60,983 bases of DNA from Lacticaseibacillus hegangensis (GTDB taxonomy: Bacteria > Bacillota > Bacilli > Lactobacillales > Lactobacillaceae), in assembly GCF_003946465.1 (NCBI RefSeq), contig NZ_RHOL01000016.1, forward strand, positions 1 to 60,983, in the 5' to 3' direction. Shown one piece after another: positions 15,755-25,618 of the stretch (position 1 is its first letter; each line of letters starts with the position of its first letter). The notes beneath the pieces are model-generated. The model did no database searches. It was not told the DNA's origin and saw only the letters and a list, made by a program, of their open reading frames with translations. The position numbers and the translations under genes were made by a program.

Positions 15755-16295
15755 TGCTCCGCCTTAGTGTACCACGCAGCGGGCCGGTCTTGTCGTTCAA
15801 AACGTCAAGTCCGGCCTTTTCGTTACCCTTCAGGCCGATAAGTAGGAAGGCGGAGTCGGGACAGGCGTGTACCCGTCACAAGCGCTGCAAGATGCTTGGA
15901 GCCACGTCCGAAGCCGGGGGGGAGTGCGCTCCGGTGGGCCATTGATGATGGGAGAGGGTCAAGCGCGGACCCGGCAAGCGAATGGCCGAAATCGTAAGGA
16001 AACGGGAGCGGATAATCGGCTGGCCGGCTCGGAAGCGGGCCGCCTGCAGGGGCGATATGCAGGCCAATAGGCATCACAGCACAGCGACGGCTGAAGTCAC
16101 GAGGCGACGGCAGTAGTTGGTCGGGGGATACCCCCCGGCCGCTATGACCTCAGAGCATTCAGCTCTCGCAGGCTGGGGTCGGAGAGCCGAGCTGCTTGAA
16201 AGTCTTGCGGTTGATGACAAGATCAGAGCAAAAGACAAAGAGCGTCCAGAGCCAGGGACTTGCTTCCCGGCTGCGGACGCTCTTGCTTTCGCCTA
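15755..16295 (+). ncRNA. Candidate large structured non-coding RNA
   Basis: About 540 bp without a credible gene, between a possible promoter and a strong terminator. Many helices can be read by eye: ggccggtcttg/caagtccggcc (15782-15816, followed by TTTT, so it may instead be the terminator of the lysozyme operon), gcctgca/tgcaggc with a 9-base loop (16042-16064), cgggggataccccccg near 16122, gacctcag/ctggggtc enclosing agagc/gctct (16146-16180), and ggccga/tcggctggcc (15984-16025). The size, purine-rich joining regions and place next to phage-like genes recall large ornate RNAs such as ROOL or GOLLD. I cannot confirm either class from memory. Confidence 0.5.
15782..15820 (+). terminator. Probable terminator of the recombinase-lysozyme operon
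   Basis: The stem ggccggtcttg (15782-15792) pairs with caagtccggcc (15806-15816), with one mismatched base on each side, and is followed by TTTTCG. It may alternatively be the first helix of the structured RNA. Confidence 0.5.
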
Positions 16296-16296
16296 T
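16232..16296. terminator. Bidirectional terminator with conserved flanks
   Basis: agagcgtcc/ggacgctct (16239-16283) with an inner stem of gccaggga/tcccggc type. On the minus strand it is followed by TTTGTCTTTT and so ends the GH1-EIIC-phosphorylase operon. On the plus strand it is followed by ttgctttcgcctatttt. The flanks agacaaag and cttgctttcgcctatttt recur around the terminator at 21737. Confidence 0.75.
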
Positions 16297-16310
16297 TTTG
16301 AGGGAGAGAA

Positions 16311-17762
<1,452 letters not shown>

Positions 17763-17773
17763 TCAACTCCTGA

Positions 17774-19093
17774 CTAATTAGCGGCATCTACAGTCTTGCT
17801 CTTTTCTGCATCGCTCTGTTCCTGTTTTAGGGCACGCTGATCGAGAACATGTAAGAACGGATAGTAGATGGCAGTACTCAGAGCAACCTCGATTGCTTGC
17901 CAGACAGCACCCCTCCAACCAGACACTAGGAAGCCAGAAATTATAGCAGGGGTGGTCCAAGGAATGTTCACACCACTAGCTGGCGGAACGATGCCAGTTG
18001 CCATGACGAAATAGGTGAGAACAGTCATAAGCAGAGGAGTAATGATGAACGGAATGATCAGGATTGGGTTCAAGATAATGGGGAATCCAAAGATCATAGG
18101 TTCACTGATGTTAAACAGCGCTGGGACAAAGGAGACACGGCTGATTGCCTTATATTGACGAGACTTCATGAAGAAGAAACCGGCGATAGCCAGACCAATA
18201 GTCGTACCTGAGCCACCAATTGAGATGAACAAAGCACCAAACTGATATTGAATGATGTTTGGAATGTGTGCCCCGATTGAGAAGGCATGTGCATTTTGTG
18301 CCATCAGAGTCATGCGGATTGGATCCATGACAGAGCCAACAACATTACCACCGTGAATCCCGACCGACCAAAGTACGCTTTCAAAGAGCTGTGCAATCAA
18401 TTGCGCCGGTAGAGTGCTACCCAAAGCAAGCAATGGGATTTGTAAGATTTTATAGATGAAAGCTTGAGCTGATCCGTAGTCAGTAAACTGAAATACGATG
18501 CGTACGATGTATGCGAGGAGAATGACCATCATGCCAGGAATCAGAGAAGAGAATGATTCGGCAACGTTTAGCGGAACAGAGTCAGGCATCTTGATTGTCC
18601 AGCCCTTCGCAGTGACAAGACGATAGACCTCGATAGAGCAGATAACTGATACCATTGCAAGGAAGAGGCCGGCCGAGCCGAGGCTTGATTTAGGAATCCC
18701 AAGGAGGCCGCCCTTAGCTGTTAGGTCTGGCGTGAGTACAAAATATGCCGCCAAGGAGATAGTGATTGAAGCAATGGGATTGAGCTTGTAGTAATCGCCA
18801 AGAGACTTGGCCATACCAATCATGACAAAGAGGGTCATGATATCAAAGGTGCTTTCAAACGGAATGCTGAAGTATTGAGTCCAGTTTTTACCGAGTACAG
18901 AGACCATGAAGTTCGTGTAAGGAGCCCATGGAATATTTTCGAAGAGCAGGAAAACTGAGCCGATAATCAGTAGTGGCATTGAAGCTAAGAAGCCAGATTT
19001 GATTGCGGACAAGTATCTGTTTGTATCAAGTTTACGAGCCAATGGCATAAGCTTTTCTTGAAGTTTATCTGTTAAGCTGTTCAAAATATTCAC
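17774..19093 (-). CDS. PTS EIIC, cellobiose/lactose family (module 1)
   Basis: 439 residues with about ten membrane segments. It has VGIHGGN, FNISEPMIFGFPIILNP and NIPWTTPAIISGF, the usual EIIC landmarks, and is intact. It is transcribed between the phosphorylase-like gene and the GH1 gene. No EIIA or EIIB accompanies it. The pair with the GH1 enzyme points to a beta-glucoside, though the phosphorylase upstream suggests the operon may also handle an alpha-linked sugar. Confidence 0.9.
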   Translation of the reverse strand: MNILNSLTDKLQEKLMPLARKLDTNRYLSAIKSGFLASMPLLIIGSVFLLFENIPWAPYTNFMVSVLGKNWTQYFSIPFESTFDIMTLFVMIGMAKSLGDYYKLNPIASITISLAAYFVLTPDLTAKGGLLGIPKSSLGSAGLFLAMVSVICSIEVYRLVTAKGWTIKMPDSVPLNVAESFSSLIPGMMVILLAYIVRIVFQFTDYGSAQAFIYKILQIPLLALGSTLPAQLIAQLFESVLWSVGIHGGNVVGSVMDPIRMTLMAQNAHAFSIGAHIPNIIQYQFGALFISIGGSGTTIGLAIAGFFFMKSRQYKAISRVSFVPALFNISEPMIFGFPIILNPILIIPFIITPLLMTVLTYFVMATGIVPPASGVNIPWTTPAIISGFLVSGWRGAVWQAIEVALSTAIYYPFLHVLDQRALKQEQSDAEKSKTVDAAN

Positions 19094-19109
19094 CTCATTC
19101 TAGATTGTT

Positions 19110-20549
19110 TTAGAGCGTGAAGACTGATCCATCAATAGTGATTTGGAACTGATAAGTCGCCGGTTCTACGTGGAGTTTTGCTGTATGAGTCGCAGAAGCG
19201 TCAGACCGAATTAGGTCGAAGGAATTACTGCCTTGAGTAACAGTGAAGTGCCCATCAAGTGAGAACGCAGGAGAGGTGTTCCGAAGTCGTAATAGGTGCA
19301 GAAGTTTTGCCACAACCGGACGTTGAACGTCCTGCGCGACTTCGTCTTCATCGTAGTAATGGCGATTAATGTTTCTTCCCTCAGTGGTTTGACTAAGAAG
19401 ATTTAAGTCGTTTTTTCCTGCAAGCAGACCAACATAGTAGATTTGTGGAATTCCAGGGGCAAAGATTTGAATTGCTCGAGCAAGCAGATACCAGTTGTCC
19501 TTTTCTCCGACCGCCGAATAGTAGGTTGTATTAATTTGATAAATGTCTAGATTCTTGTATTCGGGGCCGGAATAGATGCGCTTTTCGTTGCTTCCACGCG
19601 AGTAGAGCTGATCAGTAGTAAAGCTGATCTGGTCGTCGGATAGAAGCCCCTGGACGTCAACAACGCCAAGGCCATCGTGTGTATCAAGTGTGGTGAATTG
19701 CTGCATTGGGCTGCTGAGAAGCCATTTGATGAGTGGACCACTGTCTTGAGAGTACAGAAAGTACAAAACGAGCATTGGGAGCGCAAAGTCGTAGGTGAAG
19801 TAGCCCTTGTCAGCTACCTTACGTGGGAACTCAGAGCGCTCATGAATTTCAGGAAGAATCATCATCTGGTTCTTTGCGGCCTGATCAGATAGCCATTTGA
19901 GCAGATCCCATATTTCTGGTTCAACGAAGAAGTCATTCGCGTCCAGTTTTTTAATTGCATATGCGAATGCGTCCAGCCTAACGATTGTGCAGCCGTGGTT
20001 ACTAAAAGAATTAATGGCTTCACTGAGGAAGCGTTGGGTTGCTGCTGAGCTAACATTCAGATCAATCTGTTCTTCTCCAAAGGTATTCCAGACGGTCAGG
20101 TTTGAACCATCTGCCCGTTCAAAGGTCTTCTTGGGAGACCGATCTTTGCGTTTATAGATTAAATCGATATCCTTCTGGCTGGGACGGCCGCGCGGCCAGA
20201 ACTTATCCCAGTTGATAAACATATCAGCGTATGGCGACGTCTCGCCTTGACGCAGATAGTCCTGGAACTCAATAGACATACGTGACAGATGATTAACCAT
20301 AAGGTCGAACATTAAGTAATAAGACTGACTCAATTGCTCAATGTTGTTCCAGGTTCCAAACTGTGGATCGACTTGATCATATCTGGTCGGTGAGAAGCCT
20401 CGATCGCCCGTGGAGGGAAAGAACGGGAGGATATGAATTCCGCCGATTGCGCCTTTGAGATAGCTCTGAATTACCCGATTCAGAGATTCCAGATTAGAGC
20501 CTAGACTGTCTGGATATGTTATTAGCATCACCTTGTTTGAAAACTTCAT
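19110..20549 (-). CDS. GH13_18 sucrose-phosphorylase-like enzyme
   Basis: 479 residues. It starts with KVMLITYPDSLG and has IGGIHILPFFPST, the nucleophile aspartate in IVRLDAFAY, the acid/base glutamate in MILPEIHE, and the transition-state aspartate in TLDTHDGLGV, all as in sucrose phosphorylases. The subfamily also contains sucrose 6'-phosphate, glucosylglycerate and glucosylglycerol phosphorylases. Position next to a PTS EIIC makes a phosphorylated substrate plausible. Phosphorolysis yields glucose 1-phosphate without spending ATP. It is the first gene of the operon, with a LacI gene divergent from it. Confidence 0.85.
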   Translation of the reverse strand: MKFSNKVMLITYPDSLGSNLESLNRVIQSYLKGAIGGIHILPFFPSTGDRGFSPTRYDQVDPQFGTWNNIEQLSQSYYLMFDLMVNHLSRMSIEFQDYLRQGETSPYADMFINWDKFWPRGRPSQKDIDLIYKRKDRSPKKTFERADGSNLTVWNTFGEEQIDLNVSSAATQRFLSEAINSFSNHGCTIVRLDAFAYAIKKLDANDFFVEPEIWDLLKWLSDQAAKNQMMILPEIHERSEFPRKVADKGYFTYDFALPMLVLYFLYSQDSGPLIKWLLSSPMQQFTTLDTHDGLGVVDVQGLLSDDQISFTTDQLYSRGSNEKRIYSGPEYKNLDIYQINTTYYSAVGEKDNWYLLARAIQIFAPGIPQIYYVGLLAGKNDLNLLSQTTEGRNINRHYYDEDEVAQDVQRPVVAKLLHLLRLRNTSPAFSLDGHFTVTQGSNSFDLIRSDASATHTAKLHVEPATYQFQITIDGSVFTL

Positions 20550-20588
20550 GCTACCACCTTAACCTTCAATAACTTAGTAACCGCTATC

Positions 20589-20617
20589 ATCGTAGGGTTG
20601 GTGAAACATGGTGTCAA
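20589..20617 (-). promoter_or_regulatory. Promoter of the phosphorylase-EIIC-GH1 operon
   Basis: On the minus strand -35 TTGACA (20617-20612) and -10 TACGAT (20594-20589) are 17 bp apart. The LacI-type operator at 20615 overlaps the -35. Confidence 0.7.
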
Positions 20618-20703
20618 TCGTTTACATATTTTTACATATTTTCGTCCAAATGCTTGATTTAAGTGCTATCATATCTGCATATAAAAGCCGCAATCGATTA
20701 CAT
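20615..20703. promoter_or_regulatory. Paired LacI-type operator boxes
   Basis: caatcgtttacat (20615-20627) and caatcgattacat (20691-20703) differ at one base and lie in the divergent intergenic region. The second is close to the palindrome TGTAATCGATTACA. One covers the operon promoter and the other lies just before the LacI gene, consistent with repression and autoregulation. The first also resembles a cre box (tgtaaacgattgac). Confidence 0.7.
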
Positions 20704-20729
20704 GTTTGCATTTTAAAGAGGGCTATGAC

Positions 20730-21689
20730 ATGGCAATAACTATAAAAGAAGTAGCTGCCCGCGCAGGAGTATCGACAGCTACGGTCTCAAGAGTTATCAA
20801 TAATAAGGGATATTTGAGCAGAGAAGCCGTTGATCGGGTTAAGCAGGCAATGCGTGACTTAAATTATGTTCCGAACACGGCCGCTCGAAGCCTACAGGGA
20901 AAGGACAGCATGACCATCGGCGTGGTGTTGCCATCTTTAGATAATCCACTTTATTCCGAATTGTTCGAGGCAATTGAGTCAAAACTCAGTACAGCTCATT
21001 ATCAGACTTTGCTTTGTACCAGTAGTAATTTGCCTGATAAGGAGGAAGAATATTTCAGCCTACTCAGGGCCAACCGGGTTGAGGGCATCATAACGAGCTC
21101 ACATGGTGACTTTTTGAAGCGGAAGGCCAACGAGAACTATCCGATAGTATGCTTTGATCGTAATATTTCCACGAAGATTCCTTCCGTACAAAGCGATAAT
21201 CTTTCCGGAGGGAGAAAGGTAGCCGACTGGACCGTTTCTCGTGGTGCTAAAAGAGTATTGATACTATCAGGTAGTACTGAGGATCTATATCCAATAGACG
21301 ATCGGATCAAGGGTATGATGTCAGTCTTCAATCGCGCTGATATAGAATTGGAGACTGCTGCACTCGAGTTTGATAGTTCGACGTCAGTTAAAGCGCTACT
21401 AATTCAGAAGTTGATTGCGTCAAGAGACTACGATGCAGTGTGCTGTACTGATGATTTGACGGCGCTTATGTTGAAGAGAGTAGCAGATGCGATGGACTAT
21501 CATCCATTGGTGACAGGTTACGATGGATCGGATTTTATTCGTACCTTTTTCCCTGATCTGACAACAGTCTGCCAGCCGATACCGCAGATGGCTGAACTGA
21601 TGTGCAATCTGCTGATTGAGAAGATTCATAATCGGAGTTATCAGTTTGAGTCTGAATATAATTTTCCGGTTAAGCTTGTTCACGAGTAA
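20730..21689 (+). CDS. LacI-family transcriptional regulator
   Basis: 319 residues. The ATG at 20730 is preferred because the LacI helix-turn-helix follows at once (TIKEVAARAGVSTATVSRVI), then the hinge helix VPNTAARSLQGK. The effector-binding periplasmic-protein-like domain starts at TIGVVLPSLDNPLY. The minor-groove hinge residues are conserved. It is divergent from the phosphorylase operon and two matching operator boxes separate them, so it should repress that operon until its sugar ligand binds. Confidence 0.9.
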   Translation: MAITIKEVAARAGVSTATVSRVINNKGYLSREAVDRVKQAMRDLNYVPNTAARSLQGKDSMTIGVVLPSLDNPLYSELFEAIESKLSTAHYQTLLCTSSNLPDKEEEYFSLLRANRVEGIITSSHGDFLKRKANENYPIVCFDRNISTKIPSVQSDNLSGGRKVADWTVSRGAKRVLILSGSTEDLYPIDDRIKGMMSVFNRADIELETAALEFDSSTSVKALLIQKLIASRDYDAVCCTDDLTALMLKRVADAMDYHPLVTGYDGSDFIRTFFPDLTTVCQPIPQMAELMCNLLIEKIHNRSYQFESEYNFPVKLVHE

Positions 21690-21736
21690 GAATCCGGAAG
21701 GCATGACCAGACTACTTGACAACGATTAGAAGACAA

Positions 21737-21796
21737 AGAACGCCCGTAGCAACGATAAGTTTGGCTACGGGCGTTCTTGCTTTCGCCTATTTTGGG
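21737..21796. terminator. Bidirectional terminator after the LacI gene
   Basis: agaacgcccgtagc (21737-21750) pairs perfectly with gctacgggcgttct (21764-21777). Flanks agacaaag and cttgctttcgcctatttt match those at 16232-16296. It could also serve the converging umuC-type operon. Confidence 0.85.
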
Positions 21797-21864
21797 GGAT
21801 AGGTGAGGAGGTAGGCCTTTGGAGGTCTACATGGATAGATTATGCCGTTTTGGAGATTTTGCCC

Positions 21865-22209
21865 TTACTCTTCCGGGTGGTAGCTAGTGCTGAAGGCGTG
21901 GCCGTGGCTGGCGTCGAAAGTGATGTCGGTGCCGGGGTGCACGAGGTGGTGGGTGTCGCGGTACTCGATCGACAGGTTGGTGTGCGCTTTGAGGTCCTTC
22001 ATCACCTGGCCGTAGAGGGTCTTGTTGTGCGGCATTTCCAGCAGGTCGTCTGAGTAGTGGAGCTTGGTGCCGTGGCGGTAGCTTTGCAGGAAGAAGAGGT
22101 ACTCGTTAAGGTAGTGGTTGTCGACCACCAGGATGTGGTAGCGCCAGCCGTACTTGCGCAGGAATTTGGCGTCGAACTTTTCGATGAGCTGTTTGGATTC
22201 GCGGATCAT
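21865..22209 (-). CDS. Conserved hypothetical protein of the SOS polymerase operon
   Basis: 114 residues, unrecognised. It contains a mixed pattern (GWRYHILVVDNHYLNEYLFF) and many histidines toward the C-terminus (DTHHLVHPGTD, SHGHAFSTSYH), but no clear metal motif. It follows the Y-family polymerase gene by 11 bases, so it belongs to the same DNA-damage-induced transcript and may assist lesion bypass. Confidence 0.6.
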   Translation of the reverse strand: MIRESKQLIEKFDAKFLRKYGWRYHILVVDNHYLNEYLFFLQSYRHGTKLHYSDDLLEMPHNKTLYGQVMKDLKAHTNLSIEYRDTHHLVHPGTDITFDASHGHAFSTSYHPEE

Positions 22210-22220
22210 GATGGTGCCTC

Positions 22221-23513
22221 CTACTTCGCGTGGCCGCCGACCAGGTCTGCGCGGCCGATGGCGGTGCCGCCTTCCAGCATGGAGCTGGCGCGGAAAATGG
22301 CGGTGTAGCCGAGTTTGCTGCGGATCTTATCCATGGTGAGTTCGAGGTTGTCGGTGGCCTGCTTCTGCTCGGCGGTTTCGAAAAGGGACAGCTGGGTGCT
22401 GTCGGGCTTTGAGACTTTTGAGGCGCGGACGCCGACGTTGCGCAGCGGCTCGCCGTCCCAGTGCTGCTCAAACAGGAAACGGATTGCGTGGTTAATTTCG
22501 TCCGTGCGGCTAGTCGGCTCGATGTGGATCTGCGCGCCCCAGTGAGTTTTGCCGGCGGCGTTGGGCTCGCTGAAACCCACGCCGATCGAGATGACTTCGG
22601 CGACCTGGCCGTGCTTGCGCAGGCGAGTCGCCACCTGGTCGCCGATTTCGCACAGGACCGTTTCGCAGTCCTCAAGGGTCGTGTAGTCGCGCATCAGGAC
22701 CTGACTGTTGCCAACGCCGTGCGTGTCCGTGCGCGGGACGTAGCGGCGTGAGATCACGCTGTAATCGATGCCCCAGGCGTGGAAGTACAGCGCATCGCCG
22801 AGGACGCCGAAGCGGTCTTCCAGTTTTTCGCGCGGCGTATGCGCCAGCGCGTACAGGTTGAAAATGCCCATGTTCTGGAGCTTGGTGGCGGTGCGGCTGC
22901 CGATGCTCCAAAAGTCTGTCAGCTTGTCGATTTTCCAGATGGTGTTGGGGACGTCTGCATAGCCCCAGCTGGCCTGCCACGGCGGGGCCTCCTTGGCGGC
23001 GTTGTCGAGGGCGAGTTTTGCCAGCAGCGGGTTCTGACCGATGCCCACCGTGGTGATGATGCCGGTTTTGGCGAAAACTTTGTCCTGGATAGCGGTCGCG
23101 ATGGCGTGGTTGCCGCCGAACAGGCTGTGGCTGCGGGTCACGTCGATGAAGCTTTCGTCGATCGAGTAGACGTACCAGTCCTCGTCGGCCGCGAACTCGC
23201 GGAAAATCGTGTTGATCTCGTAGTTGCGCTCGATGTACTGCTGCATGTGCGGCGCGCAGATCTGGATATCCATCCACGGCTTGATTTCAAAATAGCGCGT
23301 GCCCAGCTTTACGCCGTAGTTCGCCTTGGTCAGCGGACTTGCGGCGAGAATCAGGCCGCCGGCGCTTTCCGCGCGGCTGAGGACGGCGTTTTTCGCGGCC
23401 AGCGGGTACTCGGCGCGGCGAATCGCCTCCACGCTAGCGTAGAAACTTTTGCAGTCGATGCACATCACATCGCGGCTCGGCAGGCGGGTCGGGTCATCCA
23501 GCGGCGTGGTCAT
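22221..23513 (-). CDS. Y-family DNA polymerase (UmuC/UvrX-like)
   Basis: 430 residues from the ATG at 23513, which overlaps the stop of the YolD gene as ATGA; a GTG three codons earlier is less likely. The catalytic aspartate is in VMCIDCKSFYASVEA, and the second metal-binding pair in SIDESFIDVT. Helix-hairpin-helix and little-finger regions follow, and the C-terminus carries a beta-clamp-binding motif QLSLF. It is an error-prone translesion polymerase acting at damaged template DNA. It is complete and under an SOS box. Such genes are common plasmid cargo in Firmicutes. Confidence 0.92.
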   Translation of the reverse strand: MTTPLDDPTRLPSRDVMCIDCKSFYASVEAIRRAEYPLAAKNAVLSRAESAGGLILAASPLTKANYGVKLGTRYFEIKPWMDIQICAPHMQQYIERNYEINTIFREFAADEDWYVYSIDESFIDVTRSHSLFGGNHAIATAIQDKVFAKTGIITTVGIGQNPLLAKLALDNAAKEAPPWQASWGYADVPNTIWKIDKLTDFWSIGSRTATKLQNMGIFNLYALAHTPREKLEDRFGVLGDALYFHAWGIDYSVISRRYVPRTDTHGVGNSQVLMRDYTTLEDCETVLCEIGDQVATRLRKHGQVAEVISIGVGFSEPNAAGKTHWGAQIHIEPTSRTDEINHAIRFLFEQHWDGEPLRNVGVRASKVSKPDSTQLSLFETAEQKQATDNLELTMDKIRSKLGYTAIFRASSMLEGGTAIGRADLVGGHAK

Positions 23514-23905
23514 GCCGCCCACCAGTGCTCGGGCTTAATGATGTCGACGTGGCGCATGTCAGCGGTGCTGAGCGTGCGCATTTTTCCCGTGTCTTTGTTC
23601 ATCAGCGTCACCTGGCCGTTGGTGCTGCCGACCACCGCGCCTTCGATTAGCGGCAGCGTGCGGCCGTCGTACAGCGCCGTCAGCTGGATGGCGACCGGCT
23701 GGCTGTTGGTCCAGGCGTCCTGGAGCTTTTCGTCGATGTCTGCCGGCGTCATTTCCGGCAGCAGCGGGCCTGGGCGCTCGCTGCTTGCCTCCTCAGCCAG
23801 GTAAGCCGAGTGGTCCGACAGCAGCCAGCCCATCCATTTCTTCATCGTGCGGTCCGCGTAGAGCCAGCGCTCGCGGGGCACTTCAACGTATGCATAGCGA
23901 TCCAT
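23510..23905 (-). CDS. YolD-like protein
   Basis: 131 residues. The MDRYAYVEVPRERWLYADR start and the MKKWMGWLLSDH segment fit the YolD-like family, which is almost always encoded directly upstream of a Y-family polymerase in Firmicutes. It is thought to replace UmuD as the regulatory partner. It is the first gene of the operon and is translationally coupled to the polymerase. Confidence 0.85.
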   Translation of the reverse strand: MDRYAYVEVPRERWLYADRTMKKWMGWLLSDHSAYLAEEASSERPGPLLPEMTPADIDEKLQDAWTNSQPVAIQLTALYDGRTLPLIEGAVVGSTNGQVTLMNKDTGKMRTLSTADMRHVDIIKPEHWWAA

Positions 23906-23940
23906 GAGGCCATCTCCCTTATGTTCGAGTATGTGGCTAT

Positions 23941-23969
23941 ATTATCGAACATACGTTTGCAAAAATCAA
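23941..23969 (-). promoter_or_regulatory. SOS (LexA) box in the promoter of the YolD-polymerase operon
   Basis: CGAACATACGTTTG at 23946-23959 matches the Gram-positive LexA consensus CGAACRNRYGTTYG at every position. On the minus strand it lies inside the 17-bp spacer between -35 TTGATT (23969-23964) and -10 GATAAT (23946-23941). LexA bound there would block the promoter until DNA damage. The 240 bp from here to the next gene show nothing else clear. Confidence 0.88.
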
Positions 23970-24211
23970 GGCAAGTGGAAGATATAGCTGGGAGTTAGGG
24001 TGCCGCTTGCAGGTATCGAAGATATAAAGTGATGCGTCATAACAAAGATAGTGGTTACCTAATGTAGCCTCAGATATCCTCGTTCCGCGATCTTATTTGT
24101 TATCGTTAAGAGATTTTCTAGACATAAAATTTCGGCTAAGAGACGAAGAAGGCAGTCTTGTTAATGATTTTCTGCAGCTTGATACTGAAAGCGTAACCAA
24201 GGAGTGATTAT

Positions 24212-25615
24212 ATGCAGATCAGACAAATTGCACCATTTCCGCAGGATTTCTTGTGGGGAGCATCCAGTTCTTCTTTTCAGGCTGAAGGGGCCTGGCATGA
24301 GGGCGGCAAAGGAGATTCGGTAATCAGTCATACCGAAACAGAAGCGCAAACAACAGCGTTTGATGAAGGAGTTGACTTCTATCATCAGTATCATACTGAC
24401 ATTGGTCTGATGAAGGAGGCCGGCCTAAAAGCGTTCAGATTTTCAATTGCGTGGACTCGAATTTTTCCGCAAGGCGTTGGTAAGCCAAATCCAGAAGGTG
24501 TGGCTTTTTATCATCATGTTATAGATGAGCTTAGCGCAGCTAGCATTGAACCAATTGTGACGATGTATCATTTCGATTACCCGCAGCACCTTGTTGATAA
24601 ATATGGTGGCTGGCTCTCACGTAGGAGTATCAATGATTTCGTTACCTATGCGAAGTTTTTGCTTGATGAATACGGCGATAAAGTTCATTACTGGATAACC
24701 ATTAATGAACAAGATCATATTACCAAGATGCCTTACAGACTCGGTATTCTTGGAAAGACCTATAGCGAAAGCATGAGAGAGGAATATCAAGCTAATCATC
24801 ACATGGTAGTCGCCAGCGCCAAGGTATTTAATCTTATTCACACGAAATATCCAGGCACTGAGGTGGGGCCCGCACTGTCCTACCAAGTTTATTATCCCGC
24901 CACACATAGCCCAGAGGACACAGAGGCAGCGATGGACCTCTCACTACTTACCCAAGACTATCTGTTGGAACTACAGTGTTCCGGACGTTACGATCCGGTA
25001 TTTCGGCATTACTTGGAGAGTCACAATGCTTGGCCTGATTTTCCTGACTCCGATTTGGACTATATAAAGGCAAATAGCCCCGACTTTATTGGGGTTAACT
25101 ACTACTCTTCGGATACGGTAGCGTATATGCCAGCGAATGGAGACGATGGTGAAATTGGGGGTAAGCCAGTTCCGTCGTATGAGCGTGGCATTTACCAAAA
25201 AGTGCGGAACAAAGAACTGCCGACGACACAGTGGGGGTGGACCATAGATCCGCGGGGTCTTAAACTGTCGCTGCGTAAGCTATATTACGAATACCATTTA
25301 CCAATGATTGTCACCGAGAATGGGTTTAGCGAAGAGGAAGAGGTTAGTCCAAATAAGCCCATTGATGATACGAAACGTATTGCTTATTTAGGAGACCATA
25401 TTAGAGCGGTTCAAGAGGCTATCAGTCTTGGCATTCCAGTTTTTGGATACTGCATATGGAGTTTTACTGATGTAATTAGTGGTCACAGTGGTATGAATAA
25501 GCGATACGGAATCGTGGCAGTTAATCGTACAAATTTTGATTTAAAGGCCATGAACCGACTGCCCAAAAAAAGTTTCTACTGGTATCAACAGCTCATCAAG
25601 AAAGGGGCTTATTAA
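24212..25615 (+). CDS. GH1 6-phospho-beta-glucosidase (module 2)
   Basis: 467 residues. FLWGASSSSFQAEGAW at the N-terminus, acid/base glutamate in WITINEQDH, nucleophile in MIVTENGFSE, and the C-terminal SGHSGMNKRYGIVAV loop with the serine/lysine/tyrosine set for 6-phosphate. ITINEQ replaces the commoner TFNE, keeping the glutamate. It is preceded by AAGGAGTG and is co-transcribed with the EIIC three bases downstream. A weak cre-like sequence tgaaagcgtaacca is at 24185-24198. Confidence 0.92.
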   Translation: MQIRQIAPFPQDFLWGASSSSFQAEGAWHEGGKGDSVISHTETEAQTTAFDEGVDFYHQYHTDIGLMKEAGLKAFRFSIAWTRIFPQGVGKPNPEGVAFYHHVIDELSAASIEPIVTMYHFDYPQHLVDKYGGWLSRRSINDFVTYAKFLLDEYGDKVHYWITINEQDHITKMPYRLGILGKTYSESMREEYQANHHMVVASAKVFNLIHTKYPGTEVGPALSYQVYYPATHSPEDTEAAMDLSLLTQDYLLELQCSGRYDPVFRHYLESHNAWPDFPDSDLDYIKANSPDFIGVNYYSSDTVAYMPANGDDGEIGGKPVPSYERGIYQKVRNKELPTTQWGWTIDPRGLKLSLRKLYYEYHLPMIVTENGFSEEEEVSPNKPIDDTKRIAYLGDHIRAVQEAISLGIPVFGYCIWSFTDVISGHSGMNKRYGIVAVNRTNFDLKAMNRLPKKSFYWYQQLIKKGAY

Positions 25616-25618
25616 ACG

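Noticed and set aside
22779-23804. 341-residue frame on the plus strand
   Set aside because: It is the antisense shadow of the Y-family polymerase and YolD genes, a common effect of GC-rich codon use.
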